Shown: positions 23,976 to 32,403 of the stretch, piece after piece
Numbering within the stretch: the first letter of the stretch is position 1
How the letters are laid out: each line of letters begins with the position of its first letter
Assembly (NCBI GenBank): GCA_001567505.1
Contig: LLEU01000015.1
Location: 1 to 33,476, forward strand
Reading direction: 5' to 3'
DNA: 33,476 nt
Origin: Acidobacteria bacterium OLB17
Lineage (GTDB): Bacteria > Acidobacteriota > Blastocatellia > Pyrinomonadales > Pyrinomonadaceae
The notes under the pieces: generated by a model
The model's input: only the letters and a program-made list of their open reading frames with translations
Told to the model about the DNA's origin: nothing
Database searches by the model: none
Program-made: the position numbers and the translations under genes

Positions 23976-25292
23976 ATGCCGCACTCATTCAAACTGCCGC
24001 CTCTCACACTTGAACAATTCACCCTCGACAATGGCCTGCGTGTCGTGCTCGACCGCGATGATTCGGTGCCCGTTATTTCGCTTGCGGTCTATTACGACGT
24101 CGGTTCGCGGAACGAGAGAGATGACCGCACGGGTTTTGCGCATCTTTTTGAGCATATGATGTTCCAGGGCTCGGAGAACGTTCCGAAAGCGGGTCATTTT
24201 CAATACATAATGAAGGCCGGCGGCACGATGAACGGCACGACTTCGAGCGAGCGGACGAATTACTTCGAAACTCTGCCCGCAAATCAGCTTCCGCTCGGCC
24301 TATGGCTCGAATCCGACCGAATGCGCTCGCTGGCCGTCACGCAGGAGAATCTTGACAATCAACGCGAGGCCGTAAAAGAAGAAAAACGCCTTCGCTACGA
24401 TAATCAGCCATACGGGCAGATCTTCGATCTGATCGGCTCGATGATCTATAAGAATTTCGCGAATGCCCACTCGACGATCGGCTCGATGGAGCATCTCGAC
24501 GCCGCCTCGGTCGGGGACGTTCAGGAATTCTTCCGCATCTACTACGCTCCGAACAATGCCGTGCTGGTCATCTCCGGCGCGTTCGATCCGAAAGAAGCCA
24601 GGCAACTCGTTGAAGACTATTTTGCGGACATTCCGGCTCAGCCCGCACCGCCCGCGATCAATGTTGACGAGCCGCCCGAGGTTGCCTCGAACTATCTCGA
24701 ATGGCAGGATCCGCTTGCCCCGTTCCCGGCATTCCTGATCGGCTGGAAGACACCGGAACGCGGCAGCCCGGAGTTCAGAGCCCTTTATCTAGCGGGCAAG
24801 ATCCTCTACGACGGGGACAGTTCGCGGCTCTATCAGAAGCTCGTAAAGGGCGAAGAGTCGGTCATACAGCTTTTTGGGTTCACGGATGAGAGACGCGGAC
24901 CGTCGAGCATCTTCGTCGGAGCGATCCCGAAACCCGAAGAAGACCTAAGCGCGATCCGGGAGACGATAATGAACGAGATCCGCGACCTTGCGGTTCACGG
25001 GCCGACCCCGGCCGAGATGGAGAAGATCGAGAATCAACTCCTTAACGACGCGGTGCGGACGCGTCAGTCCTCGCTCGCAAGGGCACAGCAGATCGCCGAG
25101 TTCGCTCTCTACGATAATGATCCGGAGCTTTTTAACTCTGAGCTCGACAGCCTTTTGAAGGTCAACGCCGAGCAGATCAGACTTACAGTCGCCAAGTTTT
25201 TGAATACTGATAATCGCTCGCTGCTGGACGTCGTTCCGGGCGCGGCCGCCGCAATATACGCAGACGATAAATCAAATGAACGCGGATCTTAG
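23976..25292 (+). CDS. M16 zinc metallopeptidase, catalytic subunit
   Basis: A 438-residue pitrilysin-family peptidase. The inverted zinc motif H-x-x-E-H is present in GFAHLFEHMMFQGSENV, with the third ligand Glu in the LDNQREAVKEEKRLRYDNQP helix. A second M16 domain follows (VISGAFDPKEARQLVEDYF, SRLYQKLVKGEESVIQLFGF). No signal peptide is visible at the chosen ATG (MPHSFKLPPLTLEQFTLDNG), so a cytoplasmic or otherwise-routed location is likely. It overlaps the next M16 gene by 17 bases. It lacks the R/Y pair that the second subunit carries, so the two probably form a heterodimer. Confidence 0.9.
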   Translation: MPHSFKLPPLTLEQFTLDNGLRVVLDRDDSVPVISLAVYYDVGSRNERDDRTGFAHLFEHMMFQGSENVPKAGHFQYIMKAGGTMNGTTSSERTNYFETLPANQLPLGLWLESDRMRSLAVTQENLDNQREAVKEEKRLRYDNQPYGQIFDLIGSMIYKNFANAHSTIGSMEHLDAASVGDVQEFFRIYYAPNNAVLVISGAFDPKEARQLVEDYFADIPAQPAPPAINVDEPPEVASNYLEWQDPLAPFPAFLIGWKTPERGSPEFRALYLAGKILYDGDSSRLYQKLVKGEESVIQLFGFTDERRGPSSIFVGAIPKPEEDLSAIRETIMNEIRDLAVHGPTPAEMEKIENQLLNDAVRTRQSSLARAQQIAEFALYDNDPELFNSELDSLLKVNAEQIRLTVAKFLNTDNRSLLDVVPGAAAAIYADDKSNERGS

Positions 25293-26645
25293 AAAACGAC
25301 CACCCGAACCACTCGCTCCTATCCCCTTCGAGATCTCGAAGCCTTTTGAGGCAACGCTCTCGAATGGCCTGCGGGTCGTCATATTTGAAAATGAAAGGCT
25401 GCCCCTCGTTAGTTACAGGCTTTCATTTTTTACCGGCGACATAGATGAATCGGAAGACGGCCACGGGCTTATGTCCGCGATGGCACTACTGCTGACCGAA
25501 GGCACCGAGAATTATTCGAGTCAACAGCTTGCTGAAAAGATCGAGCGTCTCGGCGCCGGCCTTTCCGCACGAACTTCGTTCGACTTTACGACCATCTCTG
25601 CATCATCGCTCTCTTTCTATACATCGGCCATCTTCGAAATGCTCGCCGAGGTCATTCTAAAGCCTACCTTTCCCGAGAACGAGGTCGACCTCTACAAGCG
25701 AAATCTTCTTGAGAATTTGAAGTTCCAGCGTTCGCAGCCGCCATTCCTTGCCTCAGAACAAGCGGCGAGGCTGATCTACGGAAAGCATCCTTATTCGCAG
25801 GTCTCGCTTCGGCCGAACGAGGTCGAGAGCATTGACCGCGAGAAACTATTGCGTACGCATCGCCAGGCGCTTATCCCGAACAACGCCGTAATGCTGATCG
25901 TCGGCGACGTTCGCCGCGAAGAGGTCATCAAGGAGCTTGAGCAGCACTTGAACGGTTGGCAAGCGGGCATGAAACCCGTGCGGAACTTTGCCGAGATACC
26001 GACCCGAACGGCAAGAACCTGCACGGTCGTCGATCGTCCGGGGTCGAGCCAGTCGAATATCGTGATCGCGAATTCGGGCTTTAGCCGCCTGTCGCCTGAT
26101 TATTTTCCCGCGTTGGTGATGAATCAGGTTCTCGGCGCCGGAGCTTCTTCCCGCGTGTTTATGAACCTGCGCGAGGAAAAAGGCTACACGTACGGCGCCT
26201 ACACGCGAATGGACGCACGCGCACTTGCCGGCGACATCGAAGCGACTGCCGAGGTTTGCAATGACGTCACGGGAGCGAGCATATCGGAATTTCTCAAGGA
26301 GTTCGATCGGATCCGGAACGAAAAGGTCGCCCGGACGAACTTGCCGACGCCCAGAATTTCCTGACCGGCGTTTTTCCCATCCGGGCCGAAACGCAGGAAG
26401 GCCTGACCACGCTTCTCCTTAATCGTGAGCTTTACGGCCTGCCGGAGGACTATCTTCAAACCTATCGCGATAAGGTTAGCTCGGTGACCGCGGACGAGGT
26501 TCAGGATGCCGCCCGCAAATACATACGCCCGGACGAGATGGCGATCATCGTCGTCGGCGACGCAAAGTCGGTATTGCCTCAGATAGAAGAGTTCGCATCG
26601 GCCGTCGAGGTCTTTGATACGGACGGAAAGCGGATATCGGACTAG
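25276..26645 (+). CDS. M16 peptidase-like non-zinc subunit (frame broken at 26330)
   Basis: It starts MNADLRKRPPEPLAPIPFEI. At the position of the zinc motif it reads GHGLMSAMALLLTEGTENYS, with no HxxEH, so it cannot bind the metal. It keeps the R/Y substrate-binding block FMNLREEKGYTYGAYTR, as in the helper subunits of two-gene M16 peptidases. The first frame stops at about 26362 after RTNLPTPRIS. The next frame gives DELADAQNFLTGVFPIRAET and then the normal C-terminus to KRISD (stop 26643-26645). One missing C in the CCC run at 26330-26332 explains it. Full length is about 457 residues. Confidence 0.88.
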
Positions 26646-26655
26646 TCCGCGGGGA

Positions 26656-26733
26656 GTTTTGAGTTGCGGCATGTGGGAGTTTTTCCGCTCCATGGAGGAG
26701 AGCGGTGACGCGTTTTTTGCCGCAACCCAAAAC
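26656..26733. repeat. Two-tier hairpin between convergent genes
   Basis: The outer stem is GTTTTG-x-GTTGCGGCA (26656-26671) with TGCCGCAAC-x-CAAAAC (26718-26733), with one mismatch. The inner stem is CCGCTC (26685-26690) with GAGCGG (26700-26705). It lies between the stops of the M16 gene and the Rad52-like gene. It has no terminal T-run, so it is an unusual terminator or an RNA 3'-end structure. Confidence 0.6.
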
Positions 26734-26747
26734 ATTGTGGAGGAACC

Positions 26748-27452
26748 TTAGCTCGCCCTTCGCATCGGCCGGACGCTGCCGTCGCGATGCGTTATCGCTT
26801 GAAGATGATCGATCAGGTCGGAGGCCGCCCGCTTTGAGAGTTCTTCGACCGAGCAGTGCATCATCTCGCGGCATTCAGCTTCGACATCTATCTCAGAATT
26901 CCGCCCGATCGAACGGATCATCCCGAGCTGCTTTGCCGTGATCTGATCGCCGAGCGTGCGTGCCATCGGATCAGCGTCAACACCCCAGGACACCTGTCGT
27001 TCGCCTTCGGCTGCGACGTGTTCCTCAAACTCCCTCTTGTAGAGCTCGCGGGCGATACCGAACTTTACTGCCGCTCGTTTCAGGGCATCGTGTTCGGCCT
27101 TCTTGATTCCCGTCTCGCTCGTTGCACGCCCGGTGCCGATGCCTTCGCGCGTAATGCCATCGATCATGATCGCAACGGTCACGGTCATGATGTCGCCGAC
27201 CGGCATCATGCCGCGGATCTCGTGCTGCCAATTCGGGGCCTTATCGTCCAGAATGTCCGCGACTGTGTGCCATTCCACGTAATCGACCATCTCGGTACGG
27301 CCGCTGCGGTCGCGGCTTCCGACGCGTTGGCGGATCAAGTGCGGATCGACCGTTTCACGCAGGCCCTTTAGCGTCGCGGAAAAATCTACGACGTTCGAAG
27401 CGTCGGGCTGAAATTCCTGGCTCACCTTCTGTTGGATATTACTGTTCTTCAT
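26748..27452 (-). CDS. Rad52/Rad22 (DdrA-like) single-strand annealing protein
   Basis: A 234-residue protein. Residues about 28-145 match the Rad52/Rad22-type annealing domain: LIRQRVGSRDRSGRTEMVDY, VEWHTVADILDDKAPNWQHE, GIGTGRATSETGIKKAEHDA and KRAAVKFGIARELY. Such proteins bind ssDNA ends and anneal complementary strands; Deinococcus DdrA and some phage recombinases belong here. A second small helical domain (about 167-220, QITAKQLGMIRSIGRNSEID) resembles the C-terminal modules of phage-type annealing proteins. The ATG at 27452 has a strong AGGAG. The frame continues upstream only by chance. The gene is divergent from an XRE regulator with operator-like repeats between them. Confidence 0.85.
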   Translation of the reverse strand: MKNSNIQQKVSQEFQPDASNVVDFSATLKGLRETVDPHLIRQRVGSRDRSGRTEMVDYVEWHTVADILDDKAPNWQHEIRGMMPVGDIMTVTVAIMIDGITREGIGTGRATSETGIKKAEHDALKRAAVKFGIARELYKREFEEHVAAEGERQVSWGVDADPMARTLGDQITAKQLGMIRSIGRNSEIDVEAECREMMHCSVEELSKRAASDLIDHLQAITHRDGSVRPMRRAS

Positions 27453-27667
27453 TTCAAGTTTTCTCCTATTGTGTTCATCCGATCGAAGGCTCTCATCGGG
27501 CCGCGGCGTAAGTGAAAACCTGCCGGCGACTGCCTTGTGTCCGGTTCGGCCGCATCTTGGAACCTTCGATCCTGTCCGCGAGCGGGACGCCAAGGCAGCG
27601 TCCGTTCGCTCAGTCTTTTCAATGCTGTCAATGCCATGGAAGCCCACGGGCGTTGCAACTGTGAAAC

Positions 27668-27696
27668 AGTGTATCAGACAAATTTATTTGTTGCAA
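27668..27696 (-). promoter_or_regulatory. Candidate promoter of the Rad52-like gene, overlapped by operator-like sites
   Basis: On the minus strand TTGCAA (27696-27691) and TACACT (27673-27668) have a 17-base spacer. The -10 overlaps the ACTGT/ACAGT palindrome and the -35 lies in the second repeat copy, so a bound repressor would block it. The implied leader is about 200 bases. Confidence 0.45.
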
Positions 27697-27711
27697 GAGC
27701 GAAACAAGGTG

Positions 27712-27740
27712 TTGCAATTAAAATTTTTGTGTGTTATGTT
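27712..27740 (+). promoter_or_regulatory. Candidate promoter of the XRE gene
   Basis: TTGCAA (27712-27717) and TATGTT (27735-27740) are separated by 17 bases in AT-rich sequence, about 60 bases before the ATG at 27799. The palindrome GTGAAACAC (27747-27755) lies at the expected transcription start, consistent with autorepression. Confidence 0.45.
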
Positions 27741-27798
27741 TTATGCGTGAAACACTTTGTGCTCTATTGCACAGTCACTCATGGAGGATGAGAAAACG

Positions 27799-28194
27799 AT
27801 GGTTTTTAAGAATGACAGCCTAATTGACGTAAAGGAACTGGGGAAGGCGATCAGCCGCCGGCGGAACGAATTGAAGCTCAGCCTGCGAGACGTTGCGGAC
27901 GAAACGAATGTCTCGGCATCGACGCTTTCGCGTATAGAGAGCGGAAAAGGCCGACCGGATGCAGAAAATATCGCGCGGATTATGCAATGGCTCGAAATGC
28001 CGGTAGATCGCGTTATGAAGAAGCACACGGGAGCTGAGGTCGAGCCCGTCGTCTATTATCCGCAGGAATCGACGCCCGAGATCGTTTCGGCACATTTGCG
28101 TGCCGATAAGAACCTTTCGCCTGAGACAGCCGACGCATTGTCCGAGCTTTTCCGAGTCGCGTATTCGCAGTTTTTGGTAACGAAAGGGAAGTGA
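27799..28194 (+). CDS. XRE-family HTH regulator with ImmA/IrrE-partner-type C-terminus
   Basis: 131 residues from the ATG at 27799, which follows GGAGG at 11 bases; earlier ATGs at 27781 and 27757 are less likely. The helix-turn-helix (about residues 12-70) reads LKLSLRDVADETNVSASTLS followed by RIESGKGRPD, a classic XRE/lambda-Cro fold. The C-terminus VSAHLRADKNLSPETADALS, then ELFRVAYSQF, is the kind of tail I recall in XRE proteins encoded with ImmA/IrrE metalloproteases, which cleave their partner repressor. No such protease follows here. It is divergent from the Rad52-like gene and probably represses both genes through the repeats between them. Confidence 0.85.
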   Translation: MVFKNDSLIDVKELGKAISRRRNELKLSLRDVADETNVSASTLSRIESGKGRPDAENIARIMQWLEMPVDRVMKKHTGAEVEPVVYYPQESTPEIVSAHLRADKNLSPETADALSELFRVAYSQFLVTKGK

Positions 28195-28236
28195 TTCTCA
28201 AGTAAAAGGGTCAATAGATACGAGGTCAAAAAAATT

Positions 28237-28593
28237 ATGGCACGGAAGCTCGACAGGTCGCTCGACACACGCATTTTGTTATTCTTTTTGGCTGCCGAAC
28301 TCGCACGCTCGGCGACGTTCTTTGGGTTCGACACCCTTTTGTTCACGATCGCTGCTCTGACAGTGCTTGTTCTGCCATACCTTTTGATCGAAGTTGACGG
28401 AGTTCCGGCCTTCGCGGAATGGCTGCGTCCGCGGTTGGTCTTTGCCGGATCAGGCATTGGGGCAGGCGTGGCCTTGCGAGTTGTAGGCGGCGATGCGGCC
28501 GCCGGGCTGCCGATGGCATTCCTGATAATCTCGGCGGTCGTTTGTTCGTACATTCACATTTACGGCCTTTTGAAGCTGCGGTTGGTGAAATAG
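28237..28593 (+). CDS. Small multi-pass membrane protein
   Basis: 118 residues with about four hydrophobic stretches (ILLFFLAAELARSATFFGF, LLFTIAALTVLVLPYLLIEV, LVFAGSGIGAGVALRVVGG and PMAFLIISAVVCSYIHIYGL) and a charged start (MARKLDRSLDTR). I recognise no family. It begins 42 bases after the XRE gene on the same strand and ends before a terminator, so it is probably in the XRE transcript. It occupies the place where a protease partner might be expected. Confidence 0.65.
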   Translation: MARKLDRSLDTRILLFFLAAELARSATFFGFDTLLFTIAALTVLVLPYLLIEVDGVPAFAEWLRPRLVFAGSGIGAGVALRVVGGDAAAGLPMAFLIISAVVCSYIHIYGLLKLRLVK

Positions 28594-28630
28594 GCAAAAG
28601 GCGCCTTCCGCAACTGCTTCGAAAAAAAGA

Positions 28631-28684
28631 GATCCGCGGTCTTTACCTGCAATTTCGGGTCAGCAGGTGCCGCGGATCCTTTTT
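28631..28684. terminator. Strong bidirectional terminator
   Basis: The outer stem GATCCGCGG (28631-28639) pairs with CCGCGGATC (28670-28678). The inner stem is ACCTGC (28645-28650) with GCAGGT (28663-28668). TTTTT follows on the plus strand, and a seven-A run just before it gives T on the minus strand. It closes both the XRE/membrane gene transcript and the trp-aro operon. Confidence 0.9.
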
Positions 28685-28707
28685 GTGTGTGGAATTTGTC
28701 AGGCCGC

Positions 28708-29766
28708 CTAACGCGCGAATGATTCGGCGTAGAGCGTCGTACCTCGAGTTGCCTCGATCGTGACCTCGCGGATAGCAAGGAGCTGATCGACGAGATCGCG
28801 ATACTGAGCGAGTGTCAGTGCTTGTGCACCGTCGCAGAGAGCTTCCGCCGGCCGCGGATGCACCTCGATTATCAACCCGTCAGCGCCGACCGCAACTCCT
28901 GCTCTTGCAAGCGGGGCGACCATATAATTGTGGCCCGTCGCGTGCGACGGATCGACGATGATCGGCAAATGCGTCATTCGGTGAACCGCCGGGACGACCG
29001 AAAGATCCATCGTGTTGCGTGCGTGGTTTGCGAATGTACGGATGCCGCGTTCGCAAAGTATGACGTCGTAGTTGCCTTCGCTCATAATGTATTCGGCCGC
29101 AAGAAGGAATTCTTCGAGCGTCGCCGAAAGTCCGCGTTTCAAGAGCACGGGCTTTCGAGTTTTACCAACGTAGCGCAGAAGCGAGTAATTCTGCATATTG
29201 CGGGCACCGATCTGAATACAATCGCCGTATTTTTCGACCGCATCCACACCGTGCTCGTCCATCGCTTCGGTAACGATGTTCAGTCCCGTCTCTTCGCGGA
29301 CGTCCGCAAGCATTTTGAGGCCTTCTTCGCCAAGTCCCTGGAAGGCATATGGCGACGTGCGCGGCTTATAAGCACCGCCGCGAAGAAATTTCGCACCGCT
29401 TGCCGCAACCTCACGGGCGACCGTGGTCAACTGCGTACGCGTCTCGATGGCACAAGGCCCCGCGATGATCGCAAGCTCGCCGCCGCCGATCGTCGCATTT
29501 CCGACCTTTACGACCGAGCGTTCAGGCCGCGCATCACGCAGGATGAGCTTGTAGGGCTGCGTGACACGGATCGTTTCAGCGACGCCGGGCAGATTCTCAA
29601 AATTTGCAGGATCGACCGAGCCGCGATTGCCGGTAACGCCGATCGCCGTCCGCGTCTCACCGGGCATCGAATGTCCGCGGAAGCCAAGATGTTCTATGAC
29701 TTCAAGGACCTTTTCAACTTCACCGGCTGTTGCGCCGGGCTTCATTACGATTAACATATTTTTCAC
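28708..29766 (-). CDS. aroF: DAHP synthase (type I beta, with N-terminal regulatory domain)
   Basis: First step of the shikimate pathway: phosphoenolpyruvate plus erythrose-4-phosphate gives DAHP. Residues about 1-70 form a ferredoxin-like regulatory domain ([35 protein letters not shown]), as in Thermotoga-type enzymes where it senses aromatic amino acids. The barrel follows: [54 protein letters not shown] and DPSHATGH. The GTG at 29766 overlaps the trpA stop by 4 bases and has AAGG nine bases upstream, so I prefer it to the ATG at 29757. It is the last gene of the trp operon, so precursor supply is made along with tryptophan enzymes. Confidence 0.93.
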   Translation of the reverse strand: MKNMLIVMKPGATAGEVEKVLEVIEHLGFRGHSMPGETRTAIGVTGNRGSVDPANFENLPGVAETIRVTQPYKLILRDARPERSVVKVGNATIGGGELAIIAGPCAIETRTQLTTVAREVAASGAKFLRGGAYKPRTSPYAFQGLGEEGLKMLADVREETGLNIVTEAMDEHGVDAVEKYGDCIQIGARNMQNYSLLRYVGKTRKPVLLKRGLSATLEEFLLAAEYIMSEGNYDVILCERGIRTFANHARNTMDLSVVPAVHRMTHLPIIVDPSHATGHNYMVAPLARAGVAVGADGLIIEVHPRPAEALCDGAQALTLAQYRDLVDQLLAIREVTIEATRGTTLYAESFAR

Positions 29767-30581
29767 AGACGTGAACCTTCAACTTTATGAGTATGTGCCG
29801 CCTTTTGCAACGGCAGTAATTGATCTAACAAACTTTTAACGCGTGCGGCTGCATTCCGCGTCCCGACCGACGCCTCGATCTCTGCCACGATCGCGGAGCC
29901 GACAACGGCCGCATCCGCGAATTCCCAGATATTTTCGACATGCTCGCGTCTCGAAACGCCGAAGCCGACAGCGACGGGAAGTGTCGTGAATTTCCGCACT
30001 CTTGCGACAAGGTCGGCGGCCTCTCTCGAAACTGAACCGGCGGCGCCTGTAACGCCCGCCCTCGAAACGGCATAGATGAAGCCCTCAGCCTCGCGGCAGA
30101 TGCGTTCGAGGCGTTCGTCGGTGGTCGTCGGTGCGACGAGCGAGATCAGCGAAACATCGTGTTCCGCGAGCTTTTCACGCAGGTCGCGGGCCTCGTTATC
30201 GACCGCATCGACAACAAGGAGCCCGTCAATGCCGCAGTCTTTTGCCGACTCGCAAAGCTTCTCGATCCCGAACCGCAGCAGCGGGTTGAGATAACTGAAA
30301 AGCACAACGGGTACGTCCTTTGAGGCACGAAAACGTTTCGCAAGCGAGAGGACGCGTGTCAGATTCACGCCGTTCTCGAGGGCCCGCTGCGAAGAACGCT
30401 GGATCACGACACCGTCCGCCATCGGGTCCGAGAATGGAACCCCTAGCTCGATAACATTCGCTCCACGGCCGGCAAGCAGGTCGAGTATTTCAAGCGAAAT
30501 TTCGTCGTCCGGGTCGCAGGCGGTCACAAAAGGAATGAATCCGCGTCCTGCCTTTAGGTTTTCGGTGATGCGATCGGTCAT
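29763..30581 (-). CDS. trpA: Tryptophan synthase alpha chain
   Basis: It splits indole-3-glycerol phosphate to indole and glyceraldehyde-3-phosphate, passing indole to TrpB. 272 residues, normal length. Catalytic Glu is in [16 protein letters not shown], with the second acidic residue in the same block. The [11 protein letters not shown] phosphate loop and [13 protein letters not shown] complete the barrel. It starts [20 protein letters not shown]. The start overlaps the trpB stop and the stop overlaps aroF, both by 4 bases. Confidence 0.96.
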   Translation of the reverse strand: MTDRITENLKAGRGFIPFVTACDPDDEISLEILDLLAGRGANVIELGVPFSDPMADGVVIQRSSQRALENGVNLTRVLSLAKRFRASKDVPVVLFSYLNPLLRFGIEKLCESAKDCGIDGLLVVDAVDNEARDLREKLAEHDVSLISLVAPTTTDERLERICREAEGFIYAVSRAGVTGAAGSVSREAADLVARVRKFTTLPVAVGFGVSRREHVENIWEFADAAVVGSAIVAEIEASVGTRNAAARVKSLLDQLLPLQKAAHTHKVEGSRL

Positions 30582-31777
30582 TCGCTTCCTCCTGCAAGGA
30601 TCCTGCGAACCGCGTCAACGTCTTTGTCGCCCCGGCCCGAGACATTTACGACGACGGTCTGATCGGGCGTCATTTCGGCGGCGGCTTTCACGGCGAACGC
30701 GATGGCGTGAGAAGATTCGAGTGCGGGAATGATACCTTCGGTCCTCGACAGCAGGCGAAATGCGTCGAGGGCCTCAAGATCGGTCACCGAACCATACTCT
30801 ACGCGTCCCGTGTCCCTCAAATGTGCGTGTTCGGGGCCGACCGATGCGTAATCCAGGCCAGCGGAGACCGAGTGCGTCGCAGCGATATTTCCATCATCAT
30901 CCTGCAGGACGTAGCTGCGCGTTCCCTGAAGAACGCCGACCGCCGCTCCTTTGGCGAACCGTGCGGCGTGCTCTCCGAGCCCGGTTCCGCTGCCGCCTGC
31001 CTCGACACCTGCCATCCGAACCTTCGCATCATCAAGGAACGGATGAAAAAGGCCGATCGCGTTCGAGCCGCCGCCGACGCAGGCGATGAGCAGGTCGGGG
31101 AGCTTGCCGGTCGCCTCGAGGATCTGCGCCCGAGCTTCGCGGCCGATGACGCTTTGAAATGTCCGCACCATCAGCGGATACGGATGTGGGCCGAGTGCGG
31201 AACCAAGGAGATAATATGTGTTGTCGATATTCGTGACCCAATCCCGCAAGGCCTCGTTGATCGCGTCTTTGAGCGTCCGGGAACCGGCATCGACCGCACG
31301 GACCTCGGCGCCGAGCAACTCCATCCGGAATACATTCAGCTCTTGCCGTCGGATGTCTTCGCTCCCCATATAGACGACACACGCAAGTCCAAAAAGCGCG
31401 CACACCGTCGCCGCAGCTACGCCGTGCTGGCCTGCACCGGTCTCAGCGACAATGCGTGTTTTTCCCATACGGCGGGCAAGCAGGATCTGCCCTAGGCAGT
31501 TGTTGATCTTGTGCGAGCCGGTGTGGTTAAGGTCTTCGCGTTTGAGATATATGCGGGCGCCGCCAAGTTCATCGCTTAGGCGTTCGGCGAAATAGAGAGC
31601 CGTCGGCCGGCCGGAATATTGCTTCAAGAGGTGCGACAATTCGGCGTGAAACTCCGAATCGTCCCGCGACGCGATGAACGCATCGTGGAGCTCATCAAGC
31701 GGAGCGACCAGCGTCTCCGGGACAAAGCGTCCACCGAATTCGCCCCAATATCCGTTCTTGTCCGGTTCAAAATTCAT
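30578..31777 (-). CDS. trpB: Tryptophan synthase beta chain
   Basis: PLP enzyme that joins indole and serine to make tryptophan. 399 residues, standard TrpB1 length. It shows [15 protein letters not shown], the PLP lysine in [15 protein letters not shown], the [10 protein letters not shown] loop, the phosphate-binding [15 protein letters not shown] and the C-terminal [11 protein letters not shown]. It lies directly between trpF and trpA with 4-base overlaps on both sides, so the subunits are made at matched rates. Confidence 0.97.
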   Translation of the reverse strand: MNFEPDKNGYWGEFGGRFVPETLVAPLDELHDAFIASRDDSEFHAELSHLLKQYSGRPTALYFAERLSDELGGARIYLKREDLNHTGSHKINNCLGQILLARRMGKTRIVAETGAGQHGVAAATVCALFGLACVVYMGSEDIRRQELNVFRMELLGAEVRAVDAGSRTLKDAINEALRDWVTNIDNTYYLLGSALGPHPYPLMVRTFQSVIGREARAQILEATGKLPDLLIACVGGGSNAIGLFHPFLDDAKVRMAGVEAGGSGTGLGEHAARFAKGAAVGVLQGTRSYVLQDDDGNIAATHSVSAGLDYASVGPEHAHLRDTGRVEYGSVTDLEALDAFRLLSRTEGIIPALESSHAIAFAVKAAAEMTPDQTVVVNVSGRGDKDVDAVRRILAGGSE

Positions 31778-32403
31778 AGAACACGTTTTGCGATCTCGAT
31801 GAAGGCGGCAACACGCGCCGCATCCTTCTTTCCCTTAACAGACTCGAGCCGACTGCAGGCATCAACACAGAACGGCCGCACTTTCCTGATCGCTTGTGCG
31901 ACATTCTCAGGTCCGAGGCCGCCCGCGAGATAAACTTGGTCGAATTCGGCCGCAGCTTTTGCCGCCAGATTCCAATCTGAGACGCTGCCTGTTCCACCAT
32001 ACGCTCCCATCGCAGGAGCATCGACGAGAAGGCTTAACCCGCACTCACGAACTTCCTCAAGAACGCGGATCGCGGCCTTCGCCTCGGCGGCCTTTATCAC
32101 GCGGACACCATTCGCGTGGGCAGTTTTGCGTGCGAACTCGATGCTCTCGTCGCCATGGAGTTGGACCGCGTCGAGCCCGCACTGCTTTACTGCCGCGGCG
32201 ATCTCGCCCTCGTCCGCATTCACGAAAACACCAACCAACGTTACAGACCCCGAAAGCCTTTCGGCGATCGACGCAGCCGTGCTTAGTGCGATATAACGCG
32301 GGCTTTTCGGATAGAAATTCAATCCGATCTCGTCGGCGCCGCATTTGGCGGCGTGTTCGGCATCCTCAATGTCGGTAATGCCGCAAACCTTCACCCTAAC
32401 CAT
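31774..32403 (-). CDS. trpF: Phosphoribosylanthranilate isomerase
   Basis: It converts phosphoribosylanthranilate to CdRP, the third step after chorismate. About 209 residues from the ATG at 32403 ([20 protein letters not shown]), which holds the catalytic Cys in KVCGIT. The catalytic Asp is in [20 protein letters not shown]. The substrate-binding loop near the C-terminus reads [15 protein letters not shown], slightly unlike the usual VDVSSGVE. An upstream in-frame start at 32451 would extend far into trpC, so 32403 (8-base overlap with trpC) is preferred. Confidence 0.95.
   Translation of the reverse strand: MVRVKVCGITDIEDAEHAAKCGADEIGLNFYPKSPRYIALSTAASIAERLSGSVTLVGVFVNADEGEIAAAVKQCGLDAVQLHGDESIEFARKTAHANGVRVIKAAEAKAAIRVLEEVRECGLSLLVDAPAMGAYGGTGSVSDWNLAAKAAAEFDQVYLAGGLGPENVAQAIRKVRPFCVDACSRLESVKGKKDAARVAAFIEIAKRVL

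Larger units (their letters stand above)
27453..27798. promoter_or_regulatory. Divergent control region between the annealing protein and XRE genes
   Basis: A 346-base gap with no gene; its part from about 27650 to 27770 is strikingly AT-rich. It holds two predicted promoters and a set of repeated motifs. GTTGCAACTGTGAAACA is at 27652-27668, GTTGCAAGAGCGAAACA at 27690-27706, the related GTTTTATGCGTGAAACA at 27738-27754, and a half-site GTTGCAA at 27711-27717. ACTGT-GAA-ACAGT (27658-27670) and GTG-AAA-CAC (27747-27755) are perfect palindromes. The likely binder is the XRE protein. Confidence 0.6.

Noticed and set aside
23976..26645. The two M16 genes as a simple duplication
   Set aside because: One keeps HxxEH and the other keeps the R/Y block, so they are complementary subunits rather than redundant copies.
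28822..29754. Plus-strand ORF of 310 codons opposite the DAHP synthase gene
   Set aside because: It is wholly antisense to a gene with every DAHP synthase motif, and its translation shows no domain.
30707..31495. Plus-strand ORF of 262 codons opposite trpB
   Set aside because: It is antisense to trpB with no recognisable motif or ribosome site.
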